Assembly (NCBI GenBank): GCA_950295325.1
Contig: OX485803.1
Coordinates: 21,390,001-21,454,000, forward strand
DNA length: 64,000 nucleotides
Direction: 5' to 3'
From: Polytrichum commune
Taxonomy: Eukaryota; Streptophyta; Polytrichopsida; Polytrichales; Polytrichaceae
The translations under genes were made by a program, and so were the position numbers. Shown piece after piece: positions 22,391-34,293 of this stretch. The notes below the pieces were generated by a model. The model was given only the letters and a program-made list of their open reading frames with translations. It made no database searches and was not told where the DNA came from. Within the stretch, counting starts at the first letter, position 1. Every line of letters begins with the position of its first letter.

Positions 22391-24310
22391 TTATCTTCTC
22401 GCTTGAAGAGTAAAAGAATGGTAGAATGAGACGGAAAGCAACATCCAACATAAAAATGCCATAGCTGCAGCTCCCTCATATTTGCTACAATGGTTTGGAC
22501 TACACTGATTCAAGTCGTCGTCGATCAAAGTCGTAATTCCCGCTAAAGCACATGCAGCTGAAAATGTAAATACGGAGGTAACCTGAAGACAACAGCAAAC
22601 GAAAGTTTCAATACTTCTTCAATCAGTTATAGTATCCATGTCACATTTGTCGTGCCTTTGAATATGATGCATAAAATGGTTTTTTAAAAGTGAGTCATAC
22701 AGATGAAACTAAGATTGGCACCTCTTATTTTCAGGTGACAAAATCAGAACATTGTGAGCATGATTAGGAAGGTATGACTAACCCAATCACCAATTGCAAA
22801 GACGGTAACTACACAACAGTAGTGAAGGCATGTATCCGTAACCATTGCATAAACATCTACACCCGCTAATACCGCACTCCAAACACATTGAAATATCAGA
22901 GCTGTAACAAAATACCTGCAAATTTGACATCCAAATGGTTAAACATACATACATATACATATATATGGTTAGTCATAACATTACTCAGTTGATGAGTTGT
23001 ATTTAGTTGTCATGCCTTCATATTCAGTCTGAAGCATTGGGATTCCGCTATTTGGAGGCTTTATTCTTGAATCTATTGCGGGACTCATCATCTGGGTAAT
23101 GTTATGGTGCATAAAGACACACACAACTCAGAGATGATGGTTAAGTTCAGAGACATGTCACAAAGTTCTAAACGTTTTTGGAAACCCCAATCAAACCCTA
23201 ATCAAACCCTCATCAAGATATTAGATCACCCACCCACCAGTTTGGAACAAATTATTCTAGCCACTAAAGGAGTGGACTCTTTCCTATGACTTGATAGTAA
23301 GTAAGCATTTTTTGTTTTCTCGAGACCCAGTTCGCAATCGTCAAAAAACATACAACAACACAGAGGATCACATTCTTGAAATTGTATGTACCCAAAAATC
23401 TAGAGCCGTCGTCACAGAGTTCTACGTTCTAAAAAAACCCTAAGTTAAGTAGGCCCAAATTGGTTACGTATCTTAATCGGACACCTTTATTTGAGTGGTG
23501 TGTGGTTAGGTGTGGATCTTAAGGATGGACACTAAATAGACATGTGTGTAAAAGAATTGAACTATGTGCATAAAATATTGTTAACCATTCAAGGTCTAAT
23601 AGTGAACATATTGGGGAGACCTATACAATCATTGAATAAGAAAGAGAATCTCCACTTGTCATTTGAGAAGAAATACATACGAGCTCCAAATCTTTTGAGG
23701 AAAACGTCTATGGCCTCGAGTTGGATTCACTAATCATCTCACACTAACTATATGTTTCATTTCCTGGGAGAAGTGGGTGCAGAGATTAAAATAATTTCTT
23801 TTTTATATAAAAAAAAAAGTGTCTGTTCTAGGCCCACTTACCTTAATCAAACCCTAATAATCAAGAAAGTTGAGCACCCACCAACCAGTCCCCAACCGGT
23901 TTGACATGAATTGACTTGAATTATTGGACTTCTCCCTGTGACTTGAGATGTAAAAAAAACAATTTGGTTTGCTCGAGACACGACAGTTTGCAAATTTCAA
24001 AGAACTTCCTATAGCACAGAGGATCACAATCTTGAGATTGTAATTTGTACCGAAAGCAAGTGATGGAATGGTAGCCGGGGAATTTTACAAGGATCATGAA
24101 AGCAATGAAGGCAAGCACGATTTGTCCAATTCGCAACGCCAACCCTCCGCTTGTACCTGGCATGCACGAGAGCTGTGAGCCGTGAATGGGCATCCCCATT
24201 GAGGTCTGTGCAGGAGGCACGTTTATGGCACACCCTTGTCGCCCTCCGTCCATATTGTTATGTTGCAACTTGCAGTCCACCAAAACACATCTTATGTTTC
24301 CCATTGTCAC
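22391..24310 (-). CDS. CASP-like membrane protein (CASPL/UPF0497)
   Basis: Three exons, 24310-24051, 22915-22783 and 22582-22391, join in phase to a 194-residue protein, a normal CASP-like length. Four membrane segments are visible: LALRIGQIVLAFIAFMILV with the conserved Arg, FVTALIFQCVWSAVLAGVDV, CVVTVFAIGDWVTSVFTFSA with the conserved Asp of the G-D-W motif, and AAAMAFLCWMLLSV. CASP-like proteins sit in the plasma membrane and can scaffold wall-modifying enzymes, as in Casparian strips; the role of this one is unknown. P-G-T-S-G-G-L-A-L-R and the G-D-W-V junction resemble the CASPL5 subgroup. The first 50 residues before P-G-T are unusual and partly Cys-rich, so the true start may be an internal Met (residues 20, 38, 40 or 50). 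Intron 1 carries dispersed repeats. Confidence 0.82.
23470..23785. repeat. Dispersed repeat family, copy in CASP-like intron 1
   Basis: It shares with copies at 25.1, 31.4, 42.3 and 43.9 kb the ordered landmarks GACAC(C/T)AAA-AGACATGTGT, AAGGTCTAATAGTGAACAT-, -TTGGGGAGACCTA and the end TTGGATT-GCTAA-like. Confidence 0.55.
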
Positions 24311-24880
24311 ACACCGATCCGTAACCCTAGGAGCTCAAACGCAGGCAGAAATGGGAGAAAGAAATATGTATATATGATCAGGTTGACATCTACCTTACAT
24401 TCTTCGACTCCGACAATAGGCTACCTGTGTTGATCCACAAGCAGTTTTTAGGGATAGGGCGGGTATGCGGCCCTTCTTGATTGGAATACATCTACTAGTT
24501 TGGGCTCATGGCCATCTCAGGCTCACTTCGCACATGAGCCATGAGCCGTGACCTTGTAATGGTGAGGACCCTTGACGCTCATCCAAAGGCCGTACCATGG
24601 GTGTTGGGAAAGCCATTTTATGTAGTCATGGGCCCTCAACCAGAGTGTGAAGTGAGAATGGACCATGTTGCGGGATCATTGCATATTATGTTGATAGAAA
24701 AAAGAGGGGAGGAATTGGTTCAATATAATATGTCTCAAATTTTATTAATTTGAGAGAATTATTTGGTGGTGTTTGTCTGTCCTGGAATTTGTTCTGGAAT
24801 CTGCCCTGCACTCTGTTCTAGAATATGCCTTGCAGTCTGTGCTGAAATCTGTCATGTTGGAAAAAATATATTAAAAAAAT

Positions 24881-24951
24881 CATGGTCTACCGGAATTTGC
24901 GTCAAGCCCACCTCTTGGAGGTGGGTTTGACGCAAATTCCGGTAGACCATG
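24881..24951. repeat. 34-bp hairpin with 3-base loop
   Basis: The arms 24881-24914 and 24918-24951 are reverse complements except for one position (a G:U pair in RNA). They start CATGGTCTACCGGAATTTGC. Just upstream, 24780-24855 repeats TCTG-CCTG-A(C/T)TCTGT-type units. Confidence 0.85.
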
Positions 24952-25109
24952 CACCCTTATCCACAACCTACCATGTAGGACTCCATGTAGACTTTTCATC
25001 CACGAACTTTTCTTTGGGCTTTAAGGCCTTCACCTGATCACCACACTACTTACTCAACGTGCCACCGTCACCAGCCAATAGTAGGAGTCTTGGAACGGTG
25101 ACTATATTA

Positions 25110-25500
25110 CCACATGTGTACTAATATATTTGAGTGGCATTTGGCAAGGCTTGTTGGTAAGAACAAACACCAAAAGACACAAGTTATGATGAGATACGGT
25201 TATGTGCTCAAAACAAGTCACCGTGTTAAGCTAGGATTTAAGTATATTTGGATTTATGCAAGACTTTTGAACAATTCCAACCGCCAATATGATGTACACT
25301 AGATTCCAAAACTACACGAATATGGTGGTTGGTGAACATGGAATACAAACATTCGAAATTGTGGTTGTGGTGTTATTGTTTGATGTTTTGTCCCCACAAG
25401 TGCACATCCCTTATTAATTTTGGACAAGTAATTTGTCCAAATGTACTTAAATGACAGTTTCTAGGTTCAATAATGAACATTGCAATTGGTAGGTCTATGA
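25110..25500. repeat. Dispersed repeat family, copy
   Basis: The landmarks GGCAAGGCTTGTTGGTAAGA, ACACCAAAAGACACAAGTTA, GTGCTCAAAACA and TTCTAGGTTCAATAATGAAC appear in family order, with about 150 bp of extra sequence in the middle. Confidence 0.55.
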
Positions 25501-25889
25501 GAAAAAAAATCTTCAATTTGACATCTTATAGCATTTGAATCTCAACGTCAATAATTGTGGACTACGTAACTAACGAGAGGATAGTGGATGGCGAGCCACA
25601 AGAGTGACAAGTTGTCCACATACTCAAGCTAGTTATTTGTAACTACTAATCAACTTATGGACAAAATTTGAAAATTAGGAATGATTACATGCCTCTATAT
25701 ATGCAAAATTGTGAGAATTTTTGACAACCCTTCTCCTATTGGATGAATGATTGGTCATGAAAAGTTAATCCTTGTGATTCATTGCAATTGTTAGCTGGAT
25801 GACATTCTCGATCCAGTTCATCAACCAAAATCCATTGTGGGCAACATAGGTATAGTCTAACGTTGATAATACAATACCTTGGTTATATG

Positions 25890-27885
25890 ATGCATTTTTT
25901 GTTGACCAAACTTTCTAGTGTTAATTAACCCCAATAATACGACTACGATGCTTGTAATATGACATTTTTTAGGCTTGGTTTATCATATAATAGAGGTCAT
26001 TAATGCGTGCAAGTGGTGGGACCCACACTAAGGATTTGCCTTTGGATCGGGGAGTACATGGTGAGTTCATTAATGGGTTAATTAAGTTAGCTCGTGTTAA
26101 TTGTTTTAAGCCTTGGTCTCAAATTGTACATTACATTTTGAGTCTTTGGGTTCGCATGAAGGTTGAAGAGTTTAGGGATTGCTATGTCTGTAAAACAAAT
26201 ATGAAGTTGTTGATTTCTCTTCTTGATTTGAGATATTTCCTCACACCTAAATCTCACATCTCTTTAAATTGAAAATTTAAGTCCTTGCCAACTTATACTC
26301 CTAGATTTGCCCATGCCACTCTTTAATTTCTTGGCTCTAGAGGCGACAATAGTCTTGATTGGCGGATGCTTTTCACTTCATTTATAATTTAGTGTTGAGT
26401 GTGATGTCTCCACACAAAACGACTTGCACACAATTTGGTAAGCATTGACCTCCTTCACATTGGTTATGGCACCGGAAGATGTTTACAATATGTACAAGAG
26501 TGGTTTATTTTATCGTGCCCAACCAAACAAGACACTAGCTCAAGTAAAAGTCCGTGGGCGCAAAAATTAGAAGGAATGTCTTCCTCTTGCTCTTGTTGTG
26601 AACACAAAAACACTAACAAGCTGAAACATGTGATTATTTACAAATCTTTACGCCCAAGATGCTTTAGAAGGTGGTTGCCAACAAATTATGTGTGGTGGTT
26701 TGCAATGCAAATGGCATGGATGATATCATATGTATTTTGAGAGTTGGATGATGAGCCTCAATGTAAATTTCAATCTCAAAAGCGGAAGGCACTTTTAATT
26801 ATGGACACACATGTTACTCATTCCCTTGAGCATGTTGGTAGGGGTGAAATCACTTGGTTTTTCAACATTACAGTTGAGCAATATTACTATTGCTTTCTTA
26901 CCACCTAATGTTATGTGTGTGGTACAACTCTTGGATTGGGTAATAATTGCTTCATTCAAAGTTCAATTTAAGAAGAAGCTTTTGGAACGGGGTTCTCTCT
27001 CAGTTTGATTCTTCTAATATCATGACTTGAGAAATATAGTGTCTAATGTAAGGTAAGCTATTATATGATGCTCTTAAGTCTGGAGAGGGATGAATTCACA
27101 AACCGGATGAAACAATTAGAGGATGTCCAAGACTTTACTTGTAGATTGGAGTGACGATTTTGCCATGAATGATGAATGTGAGAAATTGAGAATGAAAGAA
27201 GCAACAAATGAATTGGCAAGTCTCATTTTCTCTTGAAAGTGAATTATTGCCCATTGAAGAATATGTGCAATTGGTAGGAGAGGAAATTGTTGATGCCGAG
27301 TACAACATGGCTAAGGTGGTGGATTTGGCATGGTATAGAGAAACCCATTTGGGTTTAGATTTGAATGAAGAGCCAATGGAGGGGAATGATGTGGATGACT
27401 AGCCAACACCAATAATCAAGCATCCTCACACTCATGAGTAAGCCCAATTACTATCAAATTTAAGCATCCTTTGGGGTTTTCAGTTGTAAATGTGATGAAC
27501 ATGCAATCTTTTATGGATAAATTAAACAAGATGGCAATTTTCAACATCAACAAACATCATCGACAATTTTTTTTTTTACTTTCGTAGTGTGTAATATGGT
27601 CAAGACATCATCATGAAACTATCTTATTTCTCTATTTATTTTCTTTTAACTCCATCTTCTGTGATGTTGTGAGCATATTTCTTTAATAAAAATCTTCTTT
27701 CATACTTATAATGTATCTTCATTGTGTATACAAATTGAAATATTACATTGAAACATGTCATTTCCTTGAAAAACCTTGATAGTATGACATTTGGAGCCAA
27801 ATGTCACATTAGACAGAACATGACATTCGGATAATGCGGCACTTTCTTGTGCGACCAAATGTGCCATATTAAAGGTGGAGAACAT
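25890..27885 (+). mobile_element. Decayed pogo/Tigger-like (Tc1/mariner, DDE_1) transposon
   Basis: Plus-strand frames between 26440 and 27420, interrupted by stops and shifts, give transposase blocks of the DDE_1 family: MAPEDVYNMYKSGLFYRAQP, KTLAQVKVRGRK, PRCFRRWLPTNYVWW, NITIAFLPPNVMCVVQLLDW (normally FLPPN-T-S-x-x-Q-P-L-D-x-G) and IASFKVQFKKKLLE. The tail is acidic (LDLNEEPMEGNDVDD). The glycine after L-D is lost and several frames are broken, so it is inactive. The limits are taken from similarity of both ends to the short relative at 41870-42300 and are approximate. Confidence 0.75.
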
Positions 27886-27899
27886 GACCTTATATCTTG

Positions 27900-29020
27900 T
27901 TTTGAAATGGAATGGTAATATAGAAGGTCAGTCAACAAACCATCCCCGGATGCTAAAAATCTACATCCATATATATCATCTGAATCTGCAAGTATGTCTT
28001 CAGAAATAATATGTGCTCTTGTCACTCCGAATTCTGAAACCCAGTTTTTATTACGTTGATGAAATCCAGAAGCTTTGTTTCAATTTGAAGACATCGGCAG
28101 GTGAAGCACTGGAAATTTGAGGTTTTCTCAGCCACCCCTCAAAAAACGCACGATGTCTTCTTCACACTTTGTTGTGTTCTCAGCGATTGTTGCTTATAGT
28201 TCATCTAGGTCGAGGTTTAGGAAGATCAAGAGAATTAGAAGTGATGGGTCATATGCACAAATATCTGCAAAACGATGTTTCTTAATATGCGAAACTCCCA
28301 ATGCTTTGTAGAAAATTGTTGATTCAAAGAGGTGGGGTTTTCAGGGTGGAACAAATTGAGTTGGGGGAGAAGTCTTATTCATTTATGTGGAATTCATCGC
28401 CAAATACCATCAGCTAGAAGGTGAGACCAAAAATCTCTCGATTTCTTTGGGAAGCAGTGATATGAGGGTTTACTGCTTATCCCGGAGATTGAATTGGAAT
28501 TGTAGTTGTTTGAAGCTCTTTTCTTTTTTGAGGTGGGTTTTGTTATGGGTGTCAGAATGAGTTTAAGCTCGATGGAAAATGGAAAAGAGCAAAACCGACT
28601 GAAAATTCTAGCAGTACCAACCCACTTTAGTAATCGCAGGGTTGATATATTTTGTCAGTATTCTGACAGGATTTTGAGCACGAGAATCTTTGCTCGCAAA
28701 TCTCAACAAAGAAATCTCTATAAGGTGTGCACGCTTGGCCCTCTCTAGTCCTTTTTTGACATCTTGCATTTGTAGGTCATTGGATGTGCTTCGTGTTCAA
28801 GAACTTTTTAACATCAAATATGGTAAAATCAACCCAAAAATTTCACATCACATGGGTTGCAATTTCTTGACCTAGATATGTGGGTAGGTTCCATGCAGGT
28901 TGCGATTTCTAAAATTTGAGTAAGGAGTTTTTTGAGCTCCAGTTTACCTTAAACCTTATGGAGTTCACATGCTTTTGGTGTTTCTGTTTTTGTGTTTGTG
29001 ACAGCAATTTTAAGTAGAGA
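27900..29020. other. Upstream region of the 29-kb gene
   Basis: No domain-bearing frame was seen. A pyrimidine-rich TTTTGTGTTTGTGACAG at about 28990-29004 looks like the acceptor of a 5'-UTR intron of the gene that starts at 29028. Confidence 0.4.
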
Positions 29021-29027
29021 GAGAACA

Positions 29028-32000
29028 ATGGCCTCCTACTTTCAGTGGGCGGGTGGCATTTTTGGAGCACAAGGAGCACAAACTAACCCCAACTTGCAAA
29101 GTTCCGGGATGCTCTCAAAAGAACAGCTGTTACAGCTTTTCAAGGAATTTTCCGAAGTTCTTGACCGACCTGGTGAGGAATTTTGGATAAATGTGTTCTT
29201 TAAGATTGGTTTTTGAAATGTCAATCACTTCTGTGATGTTTCAGAAAAGCTCCATAATTAAACCCAGGCACATGAAACTCCTATTATAATTTTCTTCTCG
29301 TATCTCAGAAGGGTACACTCCTCACCGATATTCTTTGTACTGCAAAGGGATAATTAGGGTGGTGAGCCACTATCCCAGAAATGTTTTCTTTTATCTGTAA
29401 AAATTAGTTTCATATCTGTGCAATAACGCTTTTCATGTTTGCTTGAACCGGATCAGATACAAAGAAACGTATTGCAGATGCTGTGAAGGCTAAACAAGTG
29501 AGTTGAAATGAATGTTTTGTTTTTTTTAATTTAATTCTGTGGGTGTTGTATTTTAAAGTTTACTATGTGGATGCTTTCACTTTTCATTTTAGGACATAAT
29601 CGATGTTTCATTTCGGATGCAAACTCATCAACTTAGCACTGCAAGCTTAGTAAGGTCATATTGATATCTGACTTTGCAGGAAGCAGTCAACCTGACAACA
29701 GATGTTCAAGAGGAGCTATTTATCAAGATGGGTGTAGGTGACCCCCTTACTCAACATTTTCCTTTTTAAATGTAATAATATAAAACTAGGAAAAAAAAAT
29801 AATGTCTACCTTTTTTAGAGTAATAGATTATAAGTTTTTGTATGTTTATTGTACTGTCTATATTGTAAGTTTACTGTATGGACTATTAAGGAGTTGCAAC
29901 ACTCAAAATCTGCCCTCTCCACAAATTGGTCAAAATTTGAGATTTTAATGTTGCTCCTGTGTGCACAGATCCTAGGTTTGGAATTGAGTGCTTGGGGAAG
30001 GTGAACACAGTTTACGCAGGTGACCGTGACTTGATGATCAAGTTCTATGAGTTTGTCTCAAGGTATGCATGAGGAATTTTGTGCATCAACCAGAACGTTC
30101 TTGATGATCATTTTTCTGCTTTTTTGGTGGGGGAAAATATAAACATTGCTTCTAATTAGTTCTAAGGATTATAACAATTGAGAGTGTAAACCACTTCTAA
30201 TTGAAAGGTTTAAATGGGTGCATCAATAGAGTTATCCTCTCAACTCTCAGTAGCATGATCCCCCAACTCCCCATGACTTTTGGTCAGGAAGTGGTTGTTT
30301 TGAATACATAAGAGTATCTGTAAAGTAAAGCAGATGAAATCCTGAGGGGTTAGTCCCAAACCCTGAGTTTATGAGAATTAACAGAAAGCTACCCAAGTTC
30401 TCTTAATGTTTAAAATACCACAGACACAAAGAGTGGTGTTGGCTATTAAAAACTGGTTTTCTAGCTTGTCCTACTAGGATGGGTGGGCCAAGCTAGCCTT
30501 GCATAGGCTGATCCGGGATTTCGAGACAGGGGGTCGCATGCACATACCCTATTGTAGATCCTAAAATTCTCTGATAAATTTTGAGGTGGAAAGAGGAAGT
30601 CCAAAAGTTTCACCCAACTTTCAAAATAGCTTATGATATACGATGAGCTCTTAATAGAAGTTTTCTCAAAAAAGGATTAAACCCACGGTTTCATCCCTCT
30701 TTGAGGGACTTTACGGATAACTCTTAACACCTCTATGTTTGGTAAGGTTTTTGGGTCATGCTCATAGGTAGTGTGGAGGTTTGAACAAAGAACATTCTAC
30801 ATAAGTTCATCAAAGGTCAAACTCATTTAGGCATTCCAAGAGGTGCTAAATGAGTTTGGCCCTCAACAAACCAAAATAGGTTGCTCTTCATTCAAATTCA
30901 AATCCTACCTCCAAGGATGCATCATAAGTGGCAAGATTTTGTTAATATTGTATGCAAAACAACCAATGGAAAACCATAGGGGACCGACTCCCAACAAAGG
31001 ATAACTCTAATGCATTAGGCTTGATCATAGGCCTGCTTTTGTGTTCTGGAGAATAACATTCTCCAAAGCATTCATTGATCAGATGACTAGTTTGTTGATC
31101 TTTTTTAGTGCGTAAAGCTTGCAGATGCACTATTCTCATTTGCTGATTTTGATGTGGCTTCATTGAAGTGGGCATTTCCTGACTTGATGACATGGGTCAG
31201 GGAAGAGCTGGCATGTGAAGAAGCTGAGTTAGGACCAGAAGCTTTTGCGCAAAAAATGGAAAATGTCAAGAAGATTCAACAGCAGGTGAGTGTCTCTAGA
31301 ATGGTTTAGATGGCCAAACTTGAAGTTGCTCCATCTTGTGGTTCTAACGTAGGCAACCCTTATTCGGTTACTTTTCTTATCAGGACATCTAAATATGAGT
31401 GACCTGTTTGGTGCGAGTCCAAGAATGAACACCAAAAAGACATTTATTGAAAAGAGATTGGAGTTTGTGCTCAAATTATGATAACCATTCTAGGTTCAAT
31501 AGTCAACATAATTGGGGGGTCCTACATGACTATTTAATGAGCATGAGGATATTCACAATGATATTGAATAAGATATTCACATGAGCTCCAAGAATTATGA
31601 GGAAAGTGGATATGCACTCGATTTGGATTTGCTAACCATCTTGTAGTAATCGCATGTTTCAGATCCTAGGAGAAGATTATGCAACCTACCTGAATGCAAT
31701 TGCAAACTTGTGTAGGTGGCATAATCTGAAGGCCCCAGATCTATGTCTTTCAAATGATGCACCCCCACAGCACTCTTTTCTATTGTAGCATTGAAGCTCT
31801 TCTTGGTTCTCTGAATTGTTGTAATAGAAATAAATTCGATGATTGCAAGATGGAGCAATCAAAATGAGCCACATTGAAATCATCTCACTTGAGTCTACCC
31901 TGATCTAATTTCTTTTCAATTTCATTTGCAGCAAATGGGAATGTTGCAGCAGCTACGGGGGCTTCCTGTGGACCAACAACAGGCTTTTTTCCAGGGGGTA

Positions 32001-33339
32001 AAATATGTCCTTCCAAAACCTTAAGATGATTTCCAAGGCAACAACATTTTAGTGGATTTTTTCGAGTAGAAAAAGTGTCATAAAATGCATTCGAGGGATA
32101 TATAGCTGACTTAAAATGCACCATTTGAGAAGAATAATTATGTTTACAGGTGTGTCATATACATCTCCAGGAGTCTTATCTCTAATCCATGTCACTCTTC
32201 ATTCCTGTACTACACTGTATATGGTATATAGTGTTACTTACTATTTGGAGTTAAGCGGTGTTATAACTTTTTGCTTTGTGTGTATGTTTTCAAAAGTAAT
32301 TTCTTTTATGAACTAGGTCATAACTGCTAGGAACCTTGCCACAGGCTGTAATAGGTGCCCAACCCACCAAGTTGTGGTTGTGGCGAGGTAGGCGTTTGGT
32401 GGCTACTATAGTCTATGACAGGGCAACACGTGTCCATTATTGGACGTAGTTATTAGGCCATGGCAAGGTCATCATTTATGGGTGATATATGCCTCCTTGT
32501 ATCCAATCACGAATAGATACGTCAACAATCTCGCTTGGTTTGGCCACTATGTTCTATAATGTGCAAATTACAGTAAATAGTGCTATTAGTGTGGGCCACA
32601 ATAATTCTCTAGAGCCCACATCAATCCTCACATTAATGTGGAGAATTAATGTGGGTCAAGTTAATTTTCAACCCATGCAAAATCTCTAGTTTAAAATTAG
32701 TGTGGGCCACCTTCATTGTTTATCTAGGAAATTGATGTGGGTGAATATTTTATATTATGTTACTTTAGATGTAAGGTGATTATTTTATTTTATGTAAGGT
32801 GTTGGTTGGAAATCTCAAGGAAGACTGAGGGAAGACTGAGGGTCTTGGACTCACATTATTTCCATCCCAACTTGACAATTAGAGTGGCCCACAATAATTA
32901 TTTCAACGCTGATTTTTCACCCATGCTAATAGAACTATGTAGTGCACCTATTTGTACTTTTTGTGTTGAAATGAAATTTATAGTAAGTTATATAGCAATT
33001 CTGTAATTCCAAAGAGTGAGTGACACTAGACACCATAAACAGTTTGCTGTTGTGAATCTATTGTGGATGATGCATGATTGTAAATCTTGATCTTTCAGCT
33101 TTTGACTGTGGCCATAATAATATTTCTTTTCTTTTTTTGTCCAGTTACAATCGCAAATGCATCAGGCACAGGCAGGACCAGGTGGGTCAGCCATGACTCC
33201 AGAAGAGATTCAAGAATTCTTCGCCCGCCAGCATGGCAATCTCCAGCAAAAGGCCAGTCCACCACCTCAAAATTTCGGCTCTGGAAATTCATCAGCTGGA
33301 AACTCATCCCACTCTACGTTGCATCATCGAAATTCTTAG
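29028..33339 (+). CDS. Conserved-looking plant protein of unknown function, seven exons
   Basis: Exons: 29028-29172, 29457-29497, 29680-29737, 29969-30062, 31109-31285, 31932-31997, 33145-33339. All have GT/AG borders. The product begins MASYFQWAGGIFGAQG, has a helical stretch (MLSKEQLLQLFKEFSEVL), then DTKKRIADAVKAKQ and DPRFGIECLGKVNTVYAGDR. A Trp-rich FPDLMTWVREEL block, a Gln-rich segment and a low-complexity Ser/Asn/His tail follow. I do not recognise the family; even codon use and six clean introns argue for a real gene. The phase between exons four and five does not close (two bases left over, next exon in phase 0), so a small exon in 30063-31108 is probably missing from this model, or the gene is damaged there. 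Introns 4, 5 and 6 carry repeats. The start at 29028 follows a likely 5'-UTR acceptor. Confidence 0.7.
30430..30740. repeat. Empty-site relative of the 20.5-21.6 kb repeat, in intron 4
   Basis: It is the reverse-complement match to both flanks of the 20681-21433 transposon, continuous across the insertion point: AAGAGGAAGTCCAAAAGTTT, with one CCAA (30601-30604) where the other locus has TTGG twice. Confidence 0.7.
31405..31690. repeat. Dispersed repeat family, copy in intron 5
   Basis: ACACCAAAAAGACAT, GTGCTCAAATTATGATAACC, TTCTAGGTTCAATAGTCAAC, AATTGGGGGGTCCTA, GATTTGGATTTGCTAACCAT and CTAGGAGAAG occur in family order. Confidence 0.55.
32221..33036. mobile_element. TIR element of about 815 bp in intron 6
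   Basis: The left end reads ATGGTATATAGTGTTACTTA then CTATTTGGAGTTA. The right end in reverse complement reads ATGGTGTCTAGTGTCACTCA then CTCTTTGGAATTA. It shares these termini with the 210-bp MITE at 10683. The interior repeats TAGTGTGGGCCAC-like words, also present in the 48.7-49.2 kb element. No transposase. Confidence 0.55.
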
Positions 33340-34293
33340 AACTAGCAAACTTCATTTCTGAATCTGCAGCCATGTTTTTTGGAGTTAGGTTTTTTGCAGC
33401 TGTGTTTCCCTGGCATTTAGAGACCATGGACTACAGCAAGGTATGCGGGCCTGTCATGGACACTTTCACCTCCGCATACACTTTTGGCCATTGGTTGGGA
33501 TCACAAATTGTTCCATCTGGTGAGCAATTGTGGATCGAGACGATTGTCAAAATCGGAGTTTGAAATGCAAAAGTTGGAAGATGTCAAAGATTTTCCTTGT
33601 TTTATTGAGCAATCACATAGGCCCTGCCATTTGTGTTAACCGCTATAACTGAGAATGGTGTCCTTATTTTTAAGCAATGTCATTGTAACATGTGTCTTTT
33701 TGGTGTCTATTCTTAGCTATAATCCTTGCCACATACCACTCGAATATAGGCTTTTGCATAAGATAAAGTGATCGATTAAGGCTCGCCTACCTTGGTTGCA
33801 AATTTCAACAGAAGGCAATTATGGTAGCAATAGCTTTTTAGCTTTTTTTTGCATTAATATGGCTTTTGAGATGGTTCCATGTCACAAACATTTGATGGAC
33901 ATACAAGGTTTATGGGTGATTTCTTTGGGGCCCACAATCAAGATATGTGGCGTGTTCGCATCTATGAGAAATAGCAAGAATCAGCGATAGCATCTATTTT
34001 TAATGCCATTAAAAGGACTATGAAGATTTCGTTTCCTTTTTCATCTCTTTTAAAATCGGGTTTCATGTTTTCTTTTTCTTTTTTCTCTTAAAAATAAAAG
34101 TACTCAAAGTAAAAGTAACAAGTTATCTTTACATATACATATAGTCATGCATTCTTGTGTCTCTCTCTTTGGCAACATCTTGGGGTTCTCCTCTAGCTTT
34201 TTGTTTTTGTTGTCTTCCAGCACTTGATTCTTCCAGTGAGTTGAGTTTTGTGACATTTTCTAATTTTTTCATAAACGTCTAGGAATTTGTGCA

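Noticed and set aside
24881-24951. Intrinsic terminator or bacterial attenuator
   Set aside because: The context is a plant nuclear genome with spliced genes; the hairpin has no U-tract and no operon.
33087-33563. 158-codon plus frame overlapping the last exon of the 29-33 kb gene
   Set aside because: It is in another frame than the phased exon and its second half is 3'-flank sequence.
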